Source of the DNA: Dyadobacter crusticola DSM 16708
Lineage (GTDB): Bacteria; Bacteroidota; Bacteroidia; Cytophagales; Spirosomataceae
Direction: 5' to 3'
Length of the DNA stretch: 64,000 nt
NCBI RefSeq assembly: GCF_000701505.1
Contig: NZ_JNJB01000008.1
Span: 372,001-436,000 of the forward strand
Numbering within the stretch: position 1 is the stretch's first letter; every line of letters starts with the position of its first letter. The notes under the pieces are model-generated. The model was not told the DNA's origin. It saw nothing but the letters and a program-made list of their open reading frames with translations, and made no database searches. Below, one piece after another: positions 36,001-44,131 of the stretch. A program made the translations under genes and the position numbers.

Positions 36001-38549
36001 GTCTGATATTCCAGCTTTACTACCTCCACATTTACGCTACTTCCATTTTGCAGCTGTCCCTTTCCATTTATCCCAACGATCTCTACGGGAACAGGCGCAT
36101 TGGTACCTACATAATGATCGGGTAAGCGAATCCCGTAAAATATCGGCTGTGTAAATACATCAAATCGCTGCAAGCGATTAACCGGCCTGCCATTTTCGTC
36201 AAAAACAGTTACGTAAATTTTCCCTTCCAGCACACCAATATCTTTCAGCCCGGCGCCAAGTAAGAAGGTTTCCTTTGCCAATCCGTTTTCATTTGTGATA
36301 CCTTGCCGGGTGTCTTTTGCGAAGGGATCCTCAGACGGAATGTCGAAAGTGTACTCAGAAAACTCCTTTGGCAGAAACCTTTTTCGTGTAAGTTCATAGT
36401 CCATTTCATAAGTCCTGTTCGCTGCGGGCGGACCAAAAAGATTGACTGCAGTTGCAGTTAATGACACGGGATCACCCACCATATACTCCTTCTTTGCGCC
36501 GCTGAGGTCAACCTTGATCCTGTCGGGCATAAACTCTTCTACGCTGATCGCGTGCGAGCCGAGGAGTATATTATTAGCATTATAAACTTCCAAAACGTAA
36601 GTCCCCGTCAGCGCAGCCCGGTCCATTTGTACTTCGGTTTCCACCGCACCCTGCTCATTGGTTGTTTTCCGCCAGGTCCGGTATTCCCTTCCATTTGGTG
36701 TAACCATCCGCATTTTGAGCGGGATTTTGCTTGCTGTGTTCCAGTTGTGATTCCGGAGTACTGTATTGAAGTACATTGTTTCCCCCGGCCGGTAAATATC
36801 CCTTTGCCCGTAAGTAAAAGCCTGAAATCCGGATACATTATCCCGCATGCCCTCCACTTCAAAGCGCGAGGTTTCTACCTGGGTATCATTCAGAACCAGG
36901 TAATTAAAATCATCTTCCACACTAGCTGTCAGCAATGCGACCTTTAACCCTGGTGCCTTTTCTTCCAGCTTATCGACATGCGCAATACCTTTGCTGTCAG
37001 TTTTAAGTGTGTGTATAGTCTGATTATTGGAACTGATCAATGTGATATCAAGATCAGCAATAGGCTCATTGGTCTGGATAGAATTGGCAAAAACCCATAA
37101 CTCATCTTTTCCCTGCTTGGCGATCAAACCAATGTCGGAAATGGAGATCAGCTTTGTGGCACTCAGATACGCTTCATTTGTAGAACGAACGGTTACCAGG
37201 TAAATGCCCTGGCGCTTATTTTCGTCAGGCAATGCAATGTTAAGCGCAGTTACTCCCTTGCTTTTGGGTAAATTCTCGGTATCTACATTCTTGAATACCA
37301 GCACATCACTCAAATTACTTTCCCAATCGTCGCTATACTGGAAGGCTCCGGTTTCTTGCCATGTATTATCTACTTCACCGTATTCTTTCCAGCGGTTCTG
37401 ACGTATGTAGTTGAGGATGTTATTTGCATATAACTTAGAAATACGTACCTGGACCTCAGGAATGTTCACGATCTGAATACCAATGTTCTTAGATCCTTTC
37501 CCTGGCAGGTACACTGCTTTTTTATTCGTAAATGAAACAGCAGCCGGAAGTTTGCCAAAAAACAGGTCCTTCGAAGTTTCTTCTTCAAGGCTCCGGCCGA
37601 GCAATTCTTTTAAGTTTTTGTTAACCAGCAGTGTGTAAGTCTCCGTTTCACTAAAATCCCCTCGTAAAATGAACCCGTTAGCAGTTGGTTCTACCTGTTT
37701 AATCGTGTCGGGATTGATGCTGAATCCTTTTGAAATACTCTCCTTATCCAACTCGTGCGACGTAATCACACGGGCGTAGCCTGCATTGTTTTCAAAACCT
37801 GTCTGAACGTCGATCACCTGCAGGTGCAGCGGCGAAGGCAGGTTTACATTCGTTACCATTGGCTCTTTGCTCACATGTGTTCCATTCAGGATCTTAACTC
37901 CCGAATTTACAGTCAGCTTTACCGGAATCGCATTATTATCGGCTTTTCCCGCCTGGGTAAGCGCAAGTGTCACCTCCTGATCGTTGGACGAAGGCAGGAC
38001 TTTGAACCCGGCATTGGCATTATCCACCGAGATCTGCAACTTCTGAGCAACTTCCTGACCATTGACCGGATAATTGAAAGCCAGCTTGATCCGGGCTTCC
38101 TGCTTACCTGTTTCCTGCGATATCGCCCACCAGCTTTCTGTCGCCGACAAGCTCAAAAAAGGTGTGTGAAAATCGAGCGGCTCTTTCGCAACGTCGTACT
38201 TCTTTTCTTCCGCCACTTTCCTGGTCAGCAGATCGGTCAGCTTTGCCTTGTAAGAAGTTGCCGCGCCAAATCCTGCAACCGGTGAAAATACAAGTTCATT
38301 TTCGGCAGTCCATTTGAACTTGCCTTTCACAGCCGGCTCAAATTGAATGTACTGCGTTGAGTCCCAGCTATTCAGGTCTGCCAGGGATACCAGGTCTTTA
38401 TTAAAAGTAAAAACAAGATTCTGAGATAGGTTGATCTCATCTCCGAAGTTGGTACCTGCAATCCGCACCTCATTCAAAGAAGAGCAGCTATTGATAAGTA
38501 AGGCGAGCAGAGGAAGGAAAATGAATGCAGACAGGAAATTTTTTTTCAT
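33096..38549 (-). CDS. Bacterial alpha-2-macroglobulin family lipoprotein with thioester motif
   Basis: Giant protein (1817 residues) with a lipobox LINSC near residue 22, so it is a lipoprotein. A long series of MG-type beta domains leads to the bait and A2M core region (SFWSKIITANGSGEASFSIDIPQFSGDLRVMAVAY). The thioester-domain motif GCLEQT contains C1344 and Q1347, so the reactive thioester is probably functional. Family members are thought to trap foreign proteases in the periplasm. Bacterial A2M genes often neighbour pbpC, but here the next gene upstream is ispH. Confidence 0.93.
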   Translation of the reverse strand: MKKNFLSAFIFLPLLALLINSCSSLNEVRIAGTNFGDEINLSQNLVFTFNKDLVSLADLNSWDSTQYIQFEPAVKGKFKWTAENELVFSPVAGFGAATSYKAKLTDLLTRKVAEEKKYDVAKEPLDFHTPFLSLSATESWWAISQETGKQEARIKLAFNYPVNGQEVAQKLQISVDNANAGFKVLPSSNDQEVTLALTQAGKADNNAIPVKLTVNSGVKILNGTHVSKEPMVTNVNLPSPLHLQVIDVQTGFENNAGYARVITSHELDKESISKGFSINPDTIKQVEPTANGFILRGDFSETETYTLLVNKNLKELLGRSLEEETSKDLFFGKLPAAVSFTNKKAVYLPGKGSKNIGIQIVNIPEVQVRISKLYANNILNYIRQNRWKEYGEVDNTWQETGAFQYSDDWESNLSDVLVFKNVDTENLPKSKGVTALNIALPDENKRQGIYLVTVRSTNEAYLSATKLISISDIGLIAKQGKDELWVFANSIQTNEPIADLDITLISSNNQTIHTLKTDSKGIAHVDKLEEKAPGLKVALLTASVEDDFNYLVLNDTQVETSRFEVEGMRDNVSGFQAFTYGQRDIYRPGETMYFNTVLRNHNWNTASKIPLKMRMVTPNGREYRTWRKTTNEQGAVETEVQMDRAALTGTYVLEVYNANNILLGSHAISVEEFMPDRIKVDLSGAKKEYMVGDPVSLTATAVNLFGPPAANRTYEMDYELTRKRFLPKEFSEYTFDIPSEDPFAKDTRQGITNENGLAKETFLLGAGLKDIGVLEGKIYVTVFDENGRPVNRLQRFDVFTQPIFYGIRLPDHYVGTNAPVPVEIVGINGKGQLQNGSSVNVEVVKLEYQTVVEKRYEQLRYTSRKKEKLVYSNTMRLPGGKATFRYAPTVSGEYEVRVKRPGAKHYTLASFYAYGYGNTQYSSFEVSNEGRVLMETDKEVYETGDEAKVLFKTPFDGRLLVTLERNQVLEQHILTTDKKAAELTFKIKDEHLPNVFVTATLIRKMHDSDMPLTVAHGFTPVIVQNRDRKLPVSVTVAESSRSKVKQQIRIKTAPNAQVTVSVVDEGILQIKNFKTPDIYTHFYQKRALEVTSHDLYAQLFPELSLSKSSFGGDGFDLERRINPLSNGRTELVSFWSKIITANGSGEASFSIDIPQFSGDLRVMAVAYKDNAFGSAAKNMKVADPIVISAAVPRFFSPGDELTLPVNISNTTKTAANATVTLQLQGPLSAGAQPAQTISVPAGKESRATFFVKAAQAIGLAKLTVKVNAFGETFVNETEVTIRPASPLLKTSKSGLIAGDSQGLIDLSSSFIPATSRSQIVLSRSPLVQGGGKALSTLLGYPYGCLEQTISKAFPQIYFADLTKAMAAPVYMVRNAESDFNPMTNIQQAIRKVESQQLYNGGMGMWPGATQEDWWATAYAVHFLEEARRAGFEVNPKTVSRALDYLKQQSGTTANKEVVIASTGDGLAYEGRPTGTQTRKLVARREAIYSLYVLALNGNPNRPSMNYYKQNAQLLTTDSKYLLAAAFQLAGDARSFAALLPKKYVTEHAGQGLDESYSSPLRNMSLVLNTLLESDPGNLQIPALGRQLSQAVQSASYLNTQKAVFAVLALGKLARKSAGSTVTATVSTGNKQVGTFNGKELKISKGLAGQQVLIKTQGKGDLYWFAQTEGMSATGTYTEEDQGLSIRRQFLTRNGTPVGAFHQNDLVVVKLTLTSMNGLPIDNVVVTDLLPAGFEIENPRITEPRDMPWIKDASVPEYYDIRDDRIHFFTTADRQAKTFYYQVRIVSKGNFTVGPAAADAMYRGEYRSYSGGGKIKVD

Positions 38550-38677
38550 AAGAGCATATAAAAGAACGGATGATCTTTTTTGTAAAAATCACCCGTCTAA
38601 TTTAACGTATATTGATTAATCACCTTGAACTTTCCAGCCCAAATGATTTAAAGGATTGAAATCCTTGATAACCGGTA

Positions 38678-39901
38678 TTAAAAGGCTTCCATTACCTCTT
38701 CAATAGGTTTTGCACCTTCAAAAAATGAGAGTAAACGCAGCAAAATTGCCTCGACGACTGCATCCGGGCAGGAAGCGCCGCAGGTGAGCATAATGCGGGC
38801 TGGCTGGTGCTTGGGCAGGTAATTTTCTGAAACGATTTCCTCTTTTGAATGCAGATCGAAATGACGGATTAATTGCTTGTCCAGCAACTTGTTTACAGAT
38901 TCTATGAAGTAAGTCGGCAGCTCTTGCTCGCACAGCTCCACCAAATGCGAGGTGTTTGAACTGTTATAACCTCCGGCCACAATCACCAGGTCTGCGTCCT
39001 GCGTCAGCAATGCATAAGTTGCATCCTGATTATCATTGGTAGCATAGCACAGTGTATCCCTGGTATTTGCAAAATGCGCTTCAACCTGGTCGGGAAGGAG
39101 ATTGTAATGGCGGATCATTACATTTTTCAAAAAATCAGAAATGCCCTGCGTATCGGAAGCGAGCATGGTTGTCTGGTTAACCACACCAATGCGCTGCAAA
39201 TCTTTTTCTGGGTTAAAACCTTGCGAGTACTGCCCCTGAAAGTCTGTAAAGAACTCGGCAGCCATTCTCTTTCCGGTCATATATTCAGCCAGGCGCTCGG
39301 CCTGGGCCATATTCTCGACGATGACCGTGGGTGCATTTTCCTTGCTGTGCGAAAATGTGGCGCGTGTCTCTTCGTGCTTGGGTTTTCCGTGAACCACAAT
39401 CGTATAGTCCTTTTCGCCGATCTGTGCAGCCCGGTTCCAGACTTTTTCAACAAACGGACAGGTCGTATCGTACACGTACGAGTTAATGCCCAGTTGTGAT
39501 AGCTTTTGCTGGTTCTCAACCGTAGTACCGAATGCGGGAACAATCACGATATCCTCCGTAGTAAGCTCTTCCCACGGAATCAGCTGATTTCCTTTGGTAT
39601 CCATAATGAACCGCACGCCGCGGTCTGTCAAGTCGCGGTTTACATCCGGGTTATGGATCATTTCACTTAGAAGGAAAATCCGTTTACCAGGATTTTCGGC
39701 GATTGCTTTGTAGGCAATGTCAATTGCATTCTCAACTCCGTAACAAAACCCGAAGTGGCGCGCGATCAGGAATTGAACCGGCCCGAAATCAAGTACTGTT
39801 GGCGAATAATCGCGTTTCAGCTTGTCATTTTTGCGGCGGAATTCCTTGATCGGAGTGATAATCCGGCTCCTGTAAAAATCCGGGATATTGAACGTTTTCA
39901 T
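38678..39901 (-). CDS. ispH: 4-hydroxy-3-methylbut-2-enyl diphosphate reductase
   Basis: Last enzyme of the MEP isoprenoid pathway: an iron-sulfur enzyme that makes IPP and DMAPP. The three cluster cysteines are in GFCYGVENA (C53), DTTCPFVEK (about 145) and LTCGASCPD (about 368). The 407-residue length exceeds the E. coli form (about 316), because of a roughly 40-residue N-terminal extension and internal insertions, as in the long cyanobacterial/plant type. It lies 128 bp upstream of the A2M gene on the same strand. Cotranscription is possible but the gap is large. Confidence 0.95.
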   Translation of the reverse strand: MKTFNIPDFYRSRIITPIKEFRRKNDKLKRDYSPTVLDFGPVQFLIARHFGFCYGVENAIDIAYKAIAENPGKRIFLLSEMIHNPDVNRDLTDRGVRFIMDTKGNQLIPWEELTTEDIVIVPAFGTTVENQQKLSQLGINSYVYDTTCPFVEKVWNRAAQIGEKDYTIVVHGKPKHEETRATFSHSKENAPTVIVENMAQAERLAEYMTGKRMAAEFFTDFQGQYSQGFNPEKDLQRIGVVNQTTMLASDTQGISDFLKNVMIRHYNLLPDQVEAHFANTRDTLCYATNDNQDATYALLTQDADLVIVAGGYNSSNTSHLVELCEQELPTYFIESVNKLLDKQLIRHFDLHSKEEIVSENYLPKHQPARIMLTCGASCPDAVVEAILLRLLSFFEGAKPIEEVMEAF

Positions 39902-40079
39902 TTACGAATTCGGTAGATTGCAGCTAACAGCCAAAGATACTATACTAAACTTCCTGAAGAACAATCTGCTGTTTATCATTGTTCAAATCTGATTTTTTTG
40001 AAAAAATTATAATGAACGTGCAACATGCCAGATGCATTGCTGTCTTTGTTACAGAACGTTCAAAAATTAAACCTTCTGC

Positions 40080-40634
40080 TTGAAAACACAAATATACCCA
40101 GACCGGCATGTCGAACTGGTGGAACGGTGTAAGCTCGGCGAGCGAAAAGCGCAGTACGAGTTGTACAAATCGTACTCAAAAGCCATGTTCAACATCTGTA
40201 TGCGGATTCTGAACCATATGGGAGAGGCAGAGGATGCTTTGCAGGAAGCTTTTGTGGACGCATTTACCAATCTGCACCAGTTCAGGCAGCAGTCGACATT
40301 TGGCGCCTGGCTCAAACAGATCGTGGTCAACAAGGCGATCAACCATATGCGCAGCAGAAAGGTGAAATGGGTGGAGATTGACGAATACCAGGAAACAATG
40401 GAGGACAGCGTCGATACTCTGGGCTTTGACGAGCAAGAGACTTTGCTGGAAGTGGAGCGGGTGAGAAGTATGGTTCAAAAATTGCCTGACGGTTACCGGG
40501 TTGTACTGAGTCTTTATCTGTTTGAAGGTTATGATCACGAAGAAATAGGCGAGGTGCTGGGAATCAGCGAAACCACTTCGAGAACACAATATATGAGAGC
40601 GAAAAGGAAGCTGACTGAAATGCTGGTCAGATAG
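40080..40634 (+). CDS. ECF RNA polymerase sigma factor
   Basis: Extracytoplasmic-function sigma factor of 184 residues. Sigma region 2 (YELYKSYSKAMFNICMRIL, EDALQEAFVDAF) and region 4 (LPDGYRVVLSLYLFEGYDHEEIGEVLGIS) are both complete. No ATG is near the start; an in-frame stop about 10 bp upstream leaves TTG at 40080 as the only reasonable initiation codon. It is followed by a single-pass membrane protein and a DUF4097-like protein, a typical sigma/anti-sigma/output arrangement in Bacteroidota. The signal is unknown. Confidence 0.92.
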   Translation: MKTQIYPDRHVELVERCKLGERKAQYELYKSYSKAMFNICMRILNHMGEAEDALQEAFVDAFTNLHQFRQQSTFGAWLKQIVVNKAINHMRSRKVKWVEIDEYQETMEDSVDTLGFDEQETLLEVERVRSMVQKLPDGYRVVLSLYLFEGYDHEEIGEVLGISETTSRTQYMRAKRKLTEMLVR

Positions 40635-40715
40635 CATTAACAATATTTAACAAGGTATCTACTTAAAAAATACGGATTTGAAAAAATTATTTACCCATGA
40701 CACGTTAATGAATCT

Positions 40716-41324
40716 ATGAAAAATTCTTCAGATAAAAAGGATCGATTGGAGCGGTTTGTGAGAGATAACAGGGATGGATTTGATACTTTCTTACCGCAGG
40801 ATTCTTTGTGGAGCCAAATTGAGAGCCAACTTCATCACGAAATTCCCGTCGTTCCCGAGAAATCCAAAAAAAAACTTAGGCGATTAAACAATCCCTACTT
40901 CGACTGGCGCATTGCGGCCGGCGTATGCCTTGCCCTTGGAATCGGGTTCCTGGTTTACCTTAATAATGAATACGGCCTCGCCCGCGACCCTCGTGTAGCG
41001 CTGAAAGTTCCCACTTACGCCCGGGAGCTCAACCAGTACAATGTTGCAATAGATCAGAAACGGGAGGAGATTATCAAGCTGGCGAAGAACAATCCTGAAT
41101 TGTACAAGGATTTTGCTTCTGATCTGGAAAGTCTGGAAGTAAGTTACAAGAACTTGCGCTCCAACCTGGCAAATGCCCCTAACCAGGAGGCGCTGCTGGA
41201 AGCGATGATCCAGAACCTTCAATGGCAGGTAGATCTGCTCAATCAACAATTAGACATTTTGCAACGCATTAATCAAGTCAAAAATGACTACGAAAAAGAG
41301 AATAACAGCGCTCCTGTTATTTAA
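40716..41324 (+). CDS. Anti-sigma-factor-like membrane protein
   Basis: A 202-residue single-pass protein directly after the ECF sigma gene. Its N-terminal soluble part is charged (KKDRLERFVRDNRDGFD) and it has one membrane helix at about residues 68-86 (AAGVCLALGIGFLVYL). The C-terminal part is predicted coiled coil (LESLEVSYKNLRSNL, LQWQVDLLNQQLDIL). Topology and position suggest it holds the sigma factor at the membrane. No ZAS zinc motif is visible, so the assignment is by context. The end overlaps the next gene by 41 bp. Confidence 0.7.
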   Translation: MKNSSDKKDRLERFVRDNRDGFDTFLPQDSLWSQIESQLHHEIPVVPEKSKKKLRRLNNPYFDWRIAAGVCLALGIGFLVYLNNEYGLARDPRVALKVPTYARELNQYNVAIDQKREEIIKLAKNNPELYKDFASDLESLEVSYKNLRSNLANAPNQEALLEAMIQNLQWQVDLLNQQLDILQRINQVKNDYEKENNSAPVI

Positions 41325-42342
41325 TATAGCACTGATTTTACCCAACCTGCTCAGCGCAGGACCAGGTATCCCCGACCAAAACGGGCTAATCGAGAAGCGG
41401 AGGAACATTACAAAGGTTTTTGATGTGAAAAGCAGTGATATGCTGCTTGTCGAAAACAAATTCGGTCAGGTGAAAGTCAACCTTTGGGCCAAAGATGAGA
41501 TCAAGGTAGAAATAGTCGTAACTGCCAATGCTCCCTCCGACGGCCGTGCTTCTGAATACCTGAGCGCAGTCAATATTGAAGAAAGAAGAATTAAAAACCA
41601 GATCAGCCTCGTTACCCGCATTGACAGAAGTCAGTTTGGCAATAATGGATGGAATAACCGCAAAGGTGAAAAGAACTATATCCGGATCGATTACACCGTT
41701 TACATGCCAAAAGAGAATGCACTGGTTGTGAAAAACGAGTTTGGCGATACAGATATTCCTTCATTTTACGCGCCATTAACGATAGATTCCAGGTATGGAA
41801 ACTTTGTTGCCAATCACCTGGAAAACGCAGACAATGTTATCGATGTGCGTTACGGCAGTGCTACAATCGGGAAAATGGATGGTGGAAAGCTTGAATTTCA
41901 GTACTCGAAGCTGAGCCTCGATCAGGCAAAAAAGATATTGTTGGTCAACAAATCAGGTGAACTGAATATCCGCGATGTGATCACCTTGGATGCAGATATT
42001 GACTACTCAGGTGCCAAGATTGGTACGATCCGCGGTTCCGGGAAAATCAAGCTGAATTACTCGGGCAACTTCAAAATCGACGAGCTGACCAACTCAGCCC
42101 AGAATGTAGATATCCAAGCTGCTTATTCTTCGGTAGTACTACCGGCGGAGGCTAACCAGTTTAATGTGACTGTTTCTTACGGGAATTTCACCTATCCGAC
42201 CAATAACGTGAACTTCTCAGTGCAGCCGGCTAAAGACCATAAATCGTATACATTGAAGCAGTACCAGGGAAAGATCGGCACCGGCTCTGGTACCAAGATT
42301 ACTGTTAATTCCCGGTATGGCGATGTGAGACTAAAAGAGTAA
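41284..42342 (+). CDS. Secreted DUF4097-like beta-helix protein
   Basis: Exported protein of 352 residues with a signal peptide (RITALLLFNIALILPNLLSA). The mature part is a long series of short beta strands with repeated phrases (ENKFGQVKVNLW, KNEFGDTDIPSF, SRYGNFVANHL, VRYGSATIGKM, SRYGDVRLKE), as in DUF4097/DUF2807-type beta-helix proteins. The start overlaps the anti-sigma-like gene by 41 bp in another frame, implying translational coupling. It may be an envelope sensor or a target of the sigma system. Function unproven. Confidence 0.75.
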   Translation: MTTKKRITALLLFNIALILPNLLSAGPGIPDQNGLIEKRRNITKVFDVKSSDMLLVENKFGQVKVNLWAKDEIKVEIVVTANAPSDGRASEYLSAVNIEERRIKNQISLVTRIDRSQFGNNGWNNRKGEKNYIRIDYTVYMPKENALVVKNEFGDTDIPSFYAPLTIDSRYGNFVANHLENADNVIDVRYGSATIGKMDGGKLEFQYSKLSLDQAKKILLVNKSGELNIRDVITLDADIDYSGAKIGTIRGSGKIKLNYSGNFKIDELTNSAQNVDIQAAYSSVVLPAEANQFNVTVSYGNFTYPTNNVNFSVQPAKDHKSYTLKQYQGKIGTGSGTKITVNSRYGDVRLKE

Positions 42343-42350
42343 GAACCTTT

Positions 42351-43937
42351 TTATTCTTCCAGAATTACATTGTAACTGAAATTCAACGGATCAAAAGCAT
42401 TGTAAAGCTTCTGAATAAATTCGGGATCATTGATATAGAAACTCAGCAGATTATCATACCGTTCCTGGGCGATTCCGTTCGGGAACAGTTTGTTTTTAAG
42501 CGTCAGCAATTGCTCGATTTCCGATTCATGATTGCGTTCTTCCGCTCTCACGATGCGCTTTTCGAGTTGTCTCAAAGAATTCAGAAGCCGTGTTTGCTCC
42601 GCCTTCACAGCACCCAGCATCGTTTGATCCACTGCCACAGCTTTTGAAAGAATGGAATCAAAAATCTTGTTAAATTCTTCCTTTTCCGCATTCAGGTCCA
42701 GAACGCGCTCGCTGTTCCTTTCAATAAAAGTCTTCCGCAATGCGACTTCGTCGAGAAAAAGATCTTTATAGCTTATTTTCAGCTTACGCGCCTTTTTGCT
42801 CTGGTACCCATTGATATACAATGCAAAATTCCTCGGCATCAGGGCAGGGAAAGGTACATTGAAATGATCAAAAACTCCTTTCAGTTGCATCCAGTAAGGC
42901 ACCTCTGACGGTCCACCAATATACGCAAGATTAGGTAGGATTATCTCCTCGTAAAGCGGCCTTAATATGACGTTGGGACTGAAAAGCTCAGGCCTGTTTT
43001 CAGCCAGTTCGAGTATCTCGTCTTCGGAGAAGGACAAGTCGGTATTAAGTACCTTGAAGGTTTCGCCTTCCTTTACAATGCGCTCCCGAAGGTTATTATC
43101 CAGATAAAATAAGTTGATTTCGCGCGCATTCAGCGGCGTATGGTAGCCCAGTGCATTGAGCTCCGAAGTAGTTTGCGAAACGATTTTCTCGCAAATGGAA
43201 GTAGTTAATTCTTCTTTTACAACTGGCAGAAAACTGCGTTTCAGATCTGCATTGTCGGCGTCGATACTGATCAGGCCATATTGCCCGAATAACTCGTGCA
43301 TATAACATCGAACCGCATCAGCAAGCGAATTGTTTTCGAGATACGCTTTCGCGAAAAGCAGCGGCTTGTCAGGTAGTTGTTTTAAAATCACTTCCAGCTC
43401 TTTCGGGTTCAGCCGGCCTACTGCGCCTTTGTGTTCACCAGTCCATTTATGGGTTTGTCCAAACAAATGGAATGAAGCGATTTCTTCAAAATCATGATCC
43501 TCCGTCGCCATCCAATACACAGGCACGAAGTTGTAATCCGGGTAAGCCGCTTTGAGCGCTTGCGCAAGCTTAACCGCCGTGATGATCTTGTAAATAATGT
43601 ATAATGGCCCCGTGAAGATATTCAGCTGGTGACCTGTTGTTACCGTGAAAGTTTTCTCATCAAGCAAAAGCGAGAAATCGGGATAATGCGGCAGACCTTT
43701 GTATTGCTGTTCAAGTACGTCCACCAGCGTTTTGCGTTTCCCTAGATCGAAGCTGCTCTTCTTTGCTATTACCTCCTGAAAATTTTCGAGCGTGGGAAAA
43801 GAGGTGTAAAAAGCTTCCAGCGCAGGTTTTTGGTCCAGATAATCGAGTAAAAGTGCGGGGAATTGCCCTGTTGTACGCAGATCCACAGTGTGCAGAGTCA
43901 TGAAAGGTGGCTTTTCAGTAGCTTGAAGAGAATCCAA
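42351..43937 (-). CDS. bshC: Bacillithiol biosynthesis cysteine-adding enzyme
   Basis: Last enzyme of bacillithiol synthesis, adding cysteine to glucosaminyl-malate. The HIGH-like nucleotide-site region TTGHQLNIFTGPLYIIYK and PVYWMATEDHDFEEI are characteristic, as are YIGGPSEVPYWMQLK and a coiled-coil arm around residue 430-480. Length (528 residues) is normal. The presence of BshC implies bacillithiol as the low-molecular-weight thiol, as known for Deinococcus, Firmicutes and several Bacteroidota. The gene is monocistronic, and bshA and bshB are not in the window. Confidence 0.94.
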   Translation of the reverse strand: MDSLQATEKPPFMTLHTVDLRTTGQFPALLLDYLDQKPALEAFYTSFPTLENFQEVIAKKSSFDLGKRKTLVDVLEQQYKGLPHYPDFSLLLDEKTFTVTTGHQLNIFTGPLYIIYKIITAVKLAQALKAAYPDYNFVPVYWMATEDHDFEEIASFHLFGQTHKWTGEHKGAVGRLNPKELEVILKQLPDKPLLFAKAYLENNSLADAVRCYMHELFGQYGLISIDADNADLKRSFLPVVKEELTTSICEKIVSQTTSELNALGYHTPLNAREINLFYLDNNLRERIVKEGETFKVLNTDLSFSEDEILELAENRPELFSPNVILRPLYEEIILPNLAYIGGPSEVPYWMQLKGVFDHFNVPFPALMPRNFALYINGYQSKKARKLKISYKDLFLDEVALRKTFIERNSERVLDLNAEKEEFNKIFDSILSKAVAVDQTMLGAVKAEQTRLLNSLRQLEKRIVRAEERNHESEIEQLLTLKNKLFPNGIAQERYDNLLSFYINDPEFIQKLYNAFDPLNFSYNVILEE

Positions 43938-44053
43938 CGTGTTTTACTTTTTGTTCATCTGTAACCAATCTTTTAACGAGAAAATCCCGGAATTTGGTTT
44001 CCCAAAGTTCCGCAATTTGAAGAAGAATAAAAAACCTTATTGAGGGCTACAAA

Positions 44054-44081
44054 AAGGCCGGACCTTACGCAGATCCGGCTT
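44054..44081 (-). terminator. Probable terminator after the acyl-CoA dehydrogenase gene
   Basis: On the minus strand, AAGCCGGAT and GTCCGGCCTT form a stem with a small internal mismatch, followed by TTTTTG. It lies about 50 bp after the stop codon. Confidence 0.65.
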
Positions 44082-44131
44082 GATTTTTGGCTATTTTTTC
44101 GGACGAGCTCAGAGCTCAATACTGGTTTTTC

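Noticed and set aside
40052..40059. GAACGTTC palindrome before the sigma gene
   Set aside because: An 8-bp palindrome alone is expected many times by chance, and no second copy was seen near the operon.
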